64,000 bases of DNA from Vibrio sp. NTOU-M3 (GTDB lineage: Bacteria > Pseudomonadota > Gammaproteobacteria > Enterobacterales > Vibrionaceae), in the NCBI RefSeq assembly GCF_040869035.1, contig NZ_CP162100.1:806001-870000 (forward strand), given 5' to 3'. The position numbers and the translations under genes are program-made. Below, in pieces: positions 57,781 to 64,000 of this stretch. The notes under the pieces are model-generated. The model had not been told where the DNA came from. It worked only from the letters and a program-made list of their open reading frames with translations, and did not search any database. Position 1 is the first letter of the stretch, and every line of letters starts with the position of its first letter.

Positions 57781-58252
57781 ACGCCGCTACGTGATCGCGC
57801 TGTTAGCCATGCTTGCGTTATTTGGTTGTAAAGACCAAAAAGCACAAATCGGGCAACCGAGTCCTGATATTGCTGCAATGAATGCGGCGCAACAAACGGT
57901 AAGTCTTGAAAGCTATCAAGGTAAGAAAATTGTTCTGGAATTTTGGTCTTCCACCTGCGGTGCGTGCATTGCCATGATGAAGAAATGGCAAGACGTATAT
58001 GCACGTCGAAGCGATGAAGTCGCAGTGATAGCGATTAACATTGATGACTACGAGGTCGACTTAAATGAATACGCCACCAAATATGGGTTTTCATTTCCGA
58101 TGGTGAAAGATCAATTGGGCATCACTAAAGAACGTTTCTCTATTGGGGTGACACCCACAACTTACCTCATTAATCGCGATGGAAAGCTGGTGGACATGCA
58201 CATCGGCTATTCAGCGAGTATGGATCTGGACAAGGTCATCTCTCAACTTTAA
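57770..58252 (+). CDS. TlpA-like thiol-disulfide lipoprotein
   Basis: Thioredoxin-fold lipoprotein of 160 aa facing the periplasm. Lipobox ALFGC (Cys20), active site Cys63-Gly-Ala-Cys66 in WSSTCGACIAM, cis-Pro in VTPTTYLI. P19 loci commonly carry one or two such proteins; likely partner cysteines are those of the DUF2318 protein. Overlaps the ATPase gene by 11 bases; RBS GGAGAGGAGG. Confidence 0.9.
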   Translation: MWHKRRYVIALLAMLALFGCKDQKAQIGQPSPDIAAMNAAQQTVSLESYQGKKIVLEFWSSTCGACIAMMKKWQDVYARRSDEVAVIAINIDDYEVDLNEYATKYGFSFPMVKDQLGITKERFSIGVTPTTYLINRDGKLVDMHIGYSASMDLDKVISQL

Positions 58253-58272
58253 TCATTTTAGGAATCAACCAA

Positions 58273-58731
58273 ATGTTACTTACAAAATTCCGCCCGTTTT
58301 TGACCGCTCTGATTACTGTCTTTGCCATGATGTCTTCTGCTTGGGCGACTGAAAACTTACAAGAAAAAGTACAAATTGAATCACCAGTCATCTTTCAGTT
58401 AGCCAGCGGTGCAAAGGGAACGGGTTCGAAAATGACCATTCACAATAACTCGGATGAAGCTTTGGTCATCAATGGCTTCAAAGTGGATGAATTCGACAAG
58501 ACCATGCTACACGGGACGAAGTATGAAGCGGGTAAGCGCAAAATGTTTATGGTGAAAAGCATCACTATTCCTGCATATAAAAAACTCGCGCTTACGCCAA
58601 ATACACACCATTTCATGATGTTTGGTCCAAAGCGTGAATTAGAGCTTGGTGAGTACCTGACGATGATAGTAAACACCAATCAAGGTGACTTCAAAGTGAT
58701 CGCGCAAGTGGTGCCTCGTAAGCTGAAATAA
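58273..58731 (+). CDS. PCuAC-family copper(I) chaperone
   Basis: Periplasmic protein of 152 aa. Signal peptide about 1-26 (ending AWA). It carries the complete PCuAC motif H-X10-M-X21-H-X-M: His80, Met91, His113, Met115. In characterised proteins this motif binds Cu(I) and delivers it to cuproenzymes such as cytochrome oxidase. Located 20 bases after the TlpA gene, inside the iron operon, it probably supplies copper to the P19 protein. That link is inferred. Confidence 0.83.
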   Translation: MLLTKFRPFLTALITVFAMMSSAWATENLQEKVQIESPVIFQLASGAKGTGSKMTIHNNSDEALVINGFKVDEFDKTMLHGTKYEAGKRKMFMVKSITIPAYKKLALTPNTHHFMMFGPKRELELGEYLTMIVNTNQGDFKVIAQVVPRKLK

Positions 58732-58740
58732 GGTGGCTCA

Positions 58741-59496
58741 ATGAAAGTACGAATAGGTTTGGCGCTGGTCGCAGCAGCGTTGTTTAGTTTGAGTGGTTGT
58801 TCAGAACCCGAGCAAGCAAAGAAAGAGCCACCTAAATTAACGCAGTTGGATCAGCGTCTTACCCTCGCGGAATCGGCAGGGTTAATGGACAAGCGTATGC
58901 CGATGAAGAAATTGATGGAGCAATATGTATCGGTTGAAGTTGTCGACCTTGATAGCGGTGAATATCGGGATGCCTCCATGAGTGTAGACGAGTCATTCTC
59001 TGCATTTCCCATCGACCCAAGTAATGCAGTAAAGCTATCTTCCCGTGATGATCTTGCTGGGATTAAAATGCGTGAAAATAGGTTGCCTGTGTATTTGATT
59101 AAAGATGATAACGGGCAAGTCTCTCGAATTGTTTTGCCAATCCGTGGTGAAGGTAAGTTTGGTTTGATTTATGGCTACTTAGCCCTCTATAGCGACAACT
59201 ACCACATTGCGAGTCTGTCGTTTTACAAACATGGGGAGAGCGCAGGATTAGGGGCGGAGATTACCGATAACGCTAACTGGACAAAGCAGTTCAAAGGCAA
59301 GCCTTTGTTCGACCAAGGTCACCCATCGATTCGTATCGTACAGGAAGGGCGCAATACACAAGACGCTTACTCTGTAGATGGAATCAGTGGGGCAACCTAC
59401 ACCAGCCAAGGCATTGAACACGCAATAAATTTTTGGACTGGAGAGCAGGGTTTTGGAAAGTTCCTAATACAATATGCCAGTCATAAGCACTATTAA
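58741..59496 (+). CDS. NqrC-like FMN-binding lipoprotein
   Basis: Lipoprotein of 251 aa, lipobox SLSGC (Cys20). The body is like subunit NqrC of the sodium-pumping NADH:quinone reductase: GLIYGYLALYSD, FYKHGESAGLGAEI, and DGISGATYTSQG, whose SGAT (216-219) is the covalent-FMN site with Thr219 as acceptor. The C-terminus INFWTGEQGFGKFL also matches. NqrC is anchored by a membrane helix; here a lipid anchor replaces it. It needs the flavin transferase ApbE, not encoded in this window. Last gene of the operon. Confidence 0.87.
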   Translation: MKVRIGLALVAAALFSLSGCSEPEQAKKEPPKLTQLDQRLTLAESAGLMDKRMPMKKLMEQYVSVEVVDLDSGEYRDASMSVDESFSAFPIDPSNAVKLSSRDDLAGIKMRENRLPVYLIKDDNGQVSRIVLPIRGEGKFGLIYGYLALYSDNYHIASLSFYKHGESAGLGAEITDNANWTKQFKGKPLFDQGHPSIRIVQEGRNTQDAYSVDGISGATYTSQGIEHAINFWTGEQGFGKFLIQYASHKHY

Positions 59497-59811
59497 TCTG
59501 TCGCTCTTATGCATTTTTGGTTTTAAAGGTACAAGTACCACTTGATTTTGGAATTGAGTTTGTTTGAGTTCATCATAACCGTATGATTTTCACTCTCTTA
59601 CAATAGATTGTAAATGTACACATTGTGACTGCTAGCGAGCCCAGATTCCTGCTCACGGTATTAGAAACGGTGTTCCTAGCATCCAACTATGTTCAGGTTT
59701 CTTTTTTGCAAGAAAGAACATGCCTGTCACCATTTAAACTGCATAAATAATAGGGTTTTACTTACTATACATTGCACGCTCTAAGGTCTATCAAAATAAG
59801 ACAGTTCACAT
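59497..59811. other. Intergenic gap, nothing assigned
   Basis: The 315 bases between the two convergent genes are AT-rich. I see only a short GGTACAAGTACC palindrome near 59528 and no convincing terminator or ORF. Confidence 0.5.
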
Positions 59812-60672
59812 TTAATTCGATTGAACTGGTAGATTAATGTCAACTTCGAAATATTGCTCTTCTGGTTTGACTACTTTATATGAATCAAACCTAATTCTAT
59901 TGTCCAAGCTATAACCACTGTTAGGTAACCAGACATTGAAAACGCCTTTATAGTCATGTGCAATTTCACTTGGGTTACCTTTTGCAGAATATGAGGCAAA
60001 CTTCCCGCCTTTGATAATACGAGTGTCTGTGGTTACATCTGGCGGTAAAACAGTGTCTCTATCTATTTTTATACAAATATCATAAACACAACGACTTTTG
60101 TCAGTGATGTTTGGGTCGCTATAACACACATCAATTAACTGTGAATCATCATGGATGAGGCTACGGTGTTCGTCGATAAACTTTGGCCAATGATGGATAA
60201 GATCACCATAGTCTCCTATGTAACGTCGGTAGAGCACTCGTATATCTTTTAGGTCTCGAATTACAGTATTTTTATTATAGTATTCAAAGTCTTGGTATAT
60301 GATTTTTGTCCCGTCGAAGTGGCTTACCAAGTCAAATTTCTTGTCCTTCTTCAGTTTTCTAAATTTTGCTGGCGAGATCCCATGGTGCTTAGTAAAGGCT
60401 GAGCTGTAGTTGGATGAGCTGTATCCGTAACCCAAGCCAATATTGGTAATACTATTGTTGGTATTAGTGCCTAGCACGATGGCACTGTCTTCCATTTTCA
60501 GGCGTTTGATTAACGAGTAAATACTTTCACCAGTAGACTTTTTAAATAATCGACTAAAGTGAAATTTTGATAAATTGCAATGACTTGCAACTTCTTCTAC
60601 CCCTAGGTCACTGGTGAGGTTGTTGAAAATGTACTCAATGGCATGGTTAATGGTTTTATCTGTTATTTCCAT
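59812..60672 (-). CDS. AraC-family regulator with GyrI-like domain
   Basis: Transcription regulator of 286 aa. Two helix-turn-helix motifs at the N-terminus (about 8-108; LGVEEVASHCNLSKFHFSRLFKK and GYSSSNYSSAFTKHHGISPAKFRK). The C-terminal half (about 125-283) is a GyrI/AraC_E_bind ligand domain, as in Rob. It is AT-rich relative to its neighbours, hinting at transfer. It is divergent from the acylase gene across a Fur box; control of the siderophore genes is likely but inferred. Confidence 0.87.
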   Translation of the reverse strand: MEITDKTINHAIEYIFNNLTSDLGVEEVASHCNLSKFHFSRLFKKSTGESIYSLIKRLKMEDSAIVLGTNTNNSITNIGLGYGYSSSNYSSAFTKHHGISPAKFRKLKKDKKFDLVSHFDGTKIIYQDFEYYNKNTVIRDLKDIRVLYRRYIGDYGDLIHHWPKFIDEHRSLIHDDSQLIDVCYSDPNITDKSRCVYDICIKIDRDTVLPPDVTTDTRIIKGGKFASYSAKGNPSEIAHDYKGVFNVWLPNSGYSLDNRIRFDSYKVVKPEEQYFEVDINLPVQSN

Positions 60673-60821
60673 ATAAAAGTCGTTCGTTTATCACTAACTT
60701 GTTTCTGCGTCAGCTCAAGACTTCCGCCTCGTATTCTCACTACTACTTAGATTTTTGCTAGGAAAAAGCACAAATTCAGAAGTATAGAGAGATAAAACTT
60801 CGTATCATCATTGGTTTGGTA

Positions 60822-60838
60822 ATGATAATGATTATCAT
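60822..60838. promoter_or_regulatory. Fur-box candidate between regulator and acylase
   Basis: ATGATAA-TGA-TTATCAT, a perfect palindrome close to the Fur consensus, 119 bases before the acylase start. Confidence 0.85.
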
Positions 60839-60956
60839 ATCAAAAGGAAGAGCATTGAGACAGCAGCGTTGAGGTTATCCAGTGGATTTGTTTGTTGTCT
60901 AAACCGCTTGTTGGGCGAGTGTCGGGTAGGCGTAAATACTAGGATTAATAAACAGC

Positions 60957-63269
60957 ATGACTCAGTTTTCTCAACCTGTGCCAGAGAGCAAAACCTTACC
61001 CTATGAAAAACAAAGAAAATTCAATCAAGTAGAGATCGCTTGGAGTGACAAGGATGTGCCTCGTATCCAAGCTGATAACTATGAAAGCTTGGGGTTTGGT
61101 TATGGGTATGCCCATGCCCGAGATAGGTTGATTGAACTCGTTGGGCAGGCGATTGCAATGCGTGGCCAGCGCTCTAAATACTATGGGCCAGAAAGCTTCT
61201 CAACCTTAGGTTTCCTCAAAACGACCAACCTTAATTCTGACTTGATGTTCAAGCTTAGGGTTCCCGATGAATGGGTTAAAGAAGAGCTGGAACGATTAAA
61301 CCCTGAGACTCGAGATTACATCTTTGGCTATGTAAATGGTCTAAATTATTTTGTCGATAACCTATCTGAGACACAATACCAGCAGATCATTGGTCAAGAG
61401 CCTATGGTTCGGTTTGAGGTCGATGATGTTATACGCTTCACGATGCGCTTTGGTGTAATGAAAGAGTTGGTCGAAATTGGCCCGCATCTAGTTGAATCAG
61501 CTAATTGTATTAACGCTAGCATACCAAGCGATATGTTTTCCCCTCATAACACACCAGTGGAAATTGAAGGGGGTTTTGGTAGCAATGCTTGGGCCTACGG
61601 TGGCGATGTTGTTGAAGGTGGTAGTGCCATATTGCTTGGTAACCCCCACTCAGCTTGGCAAAGAAACCCACATCAATTACGCATTTACATGCACCAGTGC
61701 TACCTGACGATTCCGGGTGAACTTGATGTAGCAGGCTCGACGTTCTTAGGATTTCCGCTACCGCTGACCGGGTACAATGCAGATGTCTCTTGGAGCATCT
61801 TGGATGCTGCGACCGTGACGCCATACGTTCTGCAGCGAATGGAGGTTAAGCTTGAACAAGACTCGATTAAGTACTTAGTGGATGGTGACTACCAGTCAGC
61901 GACGATACGCAGCATCGAAATTGAAACACTGCAAGAATCAGGTGAACTTACCATTCAAACTTACCAGTTTGCACAATCCCATTTAGGAACACTTTTCAAA
62001 CTTCCTCAATCTCCAAACAAGCCAGCAGGCTGGTACGCCATCACCAATCCGGGGGAGAGGAATGCAAAGGGCCTAGATCAGTTTTTATCGGCGGCGAAGG
62101 CTCGCTCAACCAAAGAGTTTATCGAGCAGATAGAAGAGCACCGCGGTGTACTTTGTCAGCTTGTTGTTGCCGATAAGCATGGTGATGTGGGTTATGTAGT
62201 CGCGGGTAATGTTCCACCGATCGCGGATGAAGCGATGGCAAATGCCCATGTTGGTATTGAAGGTGTTGCGTTTAACGTCTTGGATGGAAGCCAAACAAGA
62301 AACTCGTTCCGTGATCAAAACCAGAGACCACTGCAAGCGGCCAAATCCTTTTATCCCAACATTATCTCTCGCGGCATCATTCACAATACCAACAATAGCT
62401 ATAAGTACAGCGAATTTGGTCACCAACAGCCTAACTATCCATCGGTATTTGGTCAGCATAAACAGCAGCGCACATTGGCCGCCGCTCGGCTCGACTATGA
62501 TCCTCGCTTGATAATGTCCTATAAGCGAATGCAAGAGATAAGCTCGAACGGCAAGATAAGTGCTCAACAAGCGCTAGAGGTCGTATTTGATAACCGCAAC
62601 TACGCTGCTGAGACGTTTCTTGATTGGATTTTGACTCTAGAGCCAAGTGATTGCACAGCGTCAATCAAGCAAGCATTTCAAGTATTAGCAAGCTGGGACC
62701 GAAGGAACAACGCAGAGAGTCGAGGGGCACTATTATTTCATCAGCTTTGGAGCAAGCTAGTTAAGGCCAAGCTGGTTAGGGTGATTGGATTTGGTGACCC
62801 AGAAGTGGACTCAGAGATCTCAACCACATCACAAAGCCAGAAAGTGATATTGGCTGCATTGGAGCAGTCAGTGACAGAGTTAGAGCAACTTGGCTTTGCA
62901 TTAGATACTGAGTGGGGGAGCGTTCTCTATCAGACCGCAGATAAACACCCAATAGCAATGCATGGTGGATCTTATGAGCAAGGTCTTCTCAACGGAGAAA
63001 TGCCCGCTGAGTTAACCCGTGACGGTTTTGCCTACATCTTGTTTGGCACTGCCTATCTTCAGTTAACTCAATGGCAAGGTGGTGCGATTTGCCCACAGGT
63101 GTTATTGGCACATGGTCAGCGTGACGGGGTAGATTCAAAAGCACGCACATGTCAGTTGCAAATGTTCCTTGCTAAAGAGCTATACCCAATGCCTTACAGC
63201 CCACAGCAGTGGGAGAGTGTCAACATCACCAATAAAGTCACTATCATTGGAACTGACCCTGTTCCCTAA
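60957..63269 (+). CDS. Penicillin-acylase-family N-terminal-nucleophile hydrolase (PvdQ/BntA-like), no signal peptide
   Basis: Amidohydrolase of 770 aa expected to self-cleave at Gly208/Ser209 (GGFGSNAWAYGG) into alpha and beta chains. Counted from Ser209, His231 and Asn477 fall at beta-23 and beta-269, the catalytic positions of PvdQ, whose family removes fatty acyl groups from acyl-homoserine lactones, pyoverdine precursor or marinobactins. No signal peptide is seen, and an in-frame stop at 60933-60935 with no start codon between rules out a hidden one, so the protein is probably cytoplasmic. RBS weak. Its context suggests a siderophore substrate; this is inferred. Confidence 0.83.
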   Translation: MTQFSQPVPESKTLPYEKQRKFNQVEIAWSDKDVPRIQADNYESLGFGYGYAHARDRLIELVGQAIAMRGQRSKYYGPESFSTLGFLKTTNLNSDLMFKLRVPDEWVKEELERLNPETRDYIFGYVNGLNYFVDNLSETQYQQIIGQEPMVRFEVDDVIRFTMRFGVMKELVEIGPHLVESANCINASIPSDMFSPHNTPVEIEGGFGSNAWAYGGDVVEGGSAILLGNPHSAWQRNPHQLRIYMHQCYLTIPGELDVAGSTFLGFPLPLTGYNADVSWSILDAATVTPYVLQRMEVKLEQDSIKYLVDGDYQSATIRSIEIETLQESGELTIQTYQFAQSHLGTLFKLPQSPNKPAGWYAITNPGERNAKGLDQFLSAAKARSTKEFIEQIEEHRGVLCQLVVADKHGDVGYVVAGNVPPIADEAMANAHVGIEGVAFNVLDGSQTRNSFRDQNQRPLQAAKSFYPNIISRGIIHNTNNSYKYSEFGHQQPNYPSVFGQHKQQRTLAAARLDYDPRLIMSYKRMQEISSNGKISAQQALEVVFDNRNYAAETFLDWILTLEPSDCTASIKQAFQVLASWDRRNNAESRGALLFHQLWSKLVKAKLVRVIGFGDPEVDSEISTTSQSQKVILAALEQSVTELEQLGFALDTEWGSVLYQTADKHPIAMHGGSYEQGLLNGEMPAELTRDGFAYILFGTAYLQLTQWQGGAICPQVLLAHGQRDGVDSKARTCQLQMFLAKELYPMPYSPQQWESVNITNKVTIIGTDPVP

Positions 63270-63326
63270 TCCATTCCAGTTAACTCGTTATGTTTAACAT
63301 ATCTATTTTTTGAGGTTAACCAATTG

Positions 63327-64000
63327 ATGAAAAAGATAATTTTAATATTGGTCGCTTTGCTTACTACGGCCACTTCAGCAACCGCGTTAGCATGGCCCAA
63401 GAGCTTTGTTAATGCCGATGGAAGCACGACAACGATTCCAACTAAGCCGGTTAGGGTGTTATCGACCTCAGTCACCGTCACAGGGACCTTGCTCGCCATT
63501 GACGCTCCTTTAATTGCAACGGCTACTGATACGACCGGGGGATTTTTTGGACAATGGCAGTCGGTCGCTGATCAACGTTCGGTAAAGAAGTTATGGCCTG
63601 CGGGGAGCGTGAACCTTGAATCTGCTTACCTTGAGCAGCCCGATCTGATTGTTGTATCTAAATCTGGTGCCGATTCCGCGCTTAATCAGGTTAAAGAGTT
63701 TCAATCTATCGCCCCAACCATTATTGTCGATTACAGCACTCAGTCATGGCAGGAACTTGCCAAGCAGTTGGGTGAAGCATTAGGCAGTGAAAAGCATGTT
63801 GAAAAGACGGTCGCTGAATTTGACCAGTTGATTGCAGATGCTAAGACTCAGTTAGACTTGCCTGATGGTAGGGTCAATATTATTAGCTACCACGGACCGG
63901 GCGTGACTAATGCAGTGGCAAAATCACAAGGGGCGCATGCGCTATTGCTTTCTGCTTTAGGGTTTGAGATCGAATCACCGGATGATAGTTGGCATACCGG
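63327..64000 (+). CDS. FepB-like siderophore-binding protein, partial
   Basis: Periplasmic binding protein, 224 codons to the window end. Signal peptide about 1-22 (ending TALA), then WPKSFVNADGSTTTIP, and STSVTVTGTLLAIDAPLIA, which closely matches the start of E. coli FepB (ferric enterobactin carrier). A Fe(3+)-catecholate ligand is likely. It starts 57 bases after the acylase with RBS TGAGG rather distant. The C-terminal lobe lies outside the window. Confidence 0.87.
   Translation, partial: MKKIILILVALLTTATSATALAWPKSFVNADGSTTTIPTKPVRVLSTSVTVTGTLLAIDAPLIATATDTTGGFFGQWQSVADQRSVKKLWPAGSVNLESAYLEQPDLIVVSKSGADSALNQVKEFQSIAPTIIVDYSTQSWQELAKQLGEALGSEKHVEKTVAEFDQLIADAKTQLDLPDGRVNIISYHGPGVTNAVAKSQGAHALLLSALGFEIESPDDSWHT

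Overview
The window reads as a chromosome I segment of a Vibrio species (Gammaproteobacteria). This rests on recalled protein families and gene order, not on a search. It carries a sheathed polar-flagellum cluster with the Vibrio-specific H-ring genes flgT, flgO and flgP, two tandem flagellins resembling V. cholerae FlaA and FlaC, a Leu/Gln/Met tRNA array, and the run ychF-pth-prs-ispE-lolB / hemA-prfA-prmC-sirB2-sirB1-kdsA. It has moderate G+C, strong codon bias in ompA and the flagellins, and nearly every transcription unit ends in a clear intrinsic terminator.

Layout. 1-5.6 kb: ompA, a small basic protein of unknown role, a NagE-like PTS EIICB and a two-component pair. 5.8-26 kb: tRNA-Arg, then flgT / flgO-flgP, flgA-flgM-flgN, cheV-cheR, flgBCDE, flgFGHIJ, flgKL, flaA and flaC. 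Sigma-54 sites (GG-N10-GC) precede flgB, flgF and flgK, with weaker candidates before flaA and flgO. A sigma-28 site precedes flgM. 26.1-28.0 kb: an array of 14 tRNAs (7 Leu, 4 Gln, 3 Met) plus one decayed tRNA-Gln, read leftward from one sigma-70 promoter. 28.1-50.0 kb: housekeeping genes for translation, PRPP, isoprenoid, haem and KDO synthesis, LolB, a 5'-nucleotidase, uracil permease, BepA and PerM, ending with an amino-acid-type chemoreceptor.

50.0-64.0 kb is an iron-acquisition region. Behind a Fur-box candidate lies an operon of the FTR1/P19 (FetMP, FtrABCD) type: permease, periplasmic P19 protein, DUF2318 membrane protein fused to a YHS domain, two FtsX-like permeases, an ATPase and a TlpA-like lipoprotein. 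Two further members follow: a PCuAC copper chaperone with an intact metal motif, and an NqrC-like lipoprotein with the covalent-FMN motif. The operon therefore joins iron permeation, copper supply, thiol chemistry and a flavin electron carrier. Next to it, an AraC/GyrI-like regulator and a second, palindromic Fur box flank a penicillin-acylase-family (PvdQ/BntA-like) hydrolase with no signal peptide, followed by a FepB-like siderophore-binding protein cut by the window end. This pair suggests uptake of a catechol, possibly acylated, siderophore and cytoplasmic processing of it.

Most worth a second look: the extended FTR1/P19 operon, the apparently cytoplasmic acylase, a 31-codon leader ORF overlapping the flaC ribosome-binding site, the tRNA-Gln pseudogene and compensated tRNA-Leu variant, and coding remnants in the 640-base gap before the FTR1 operon.
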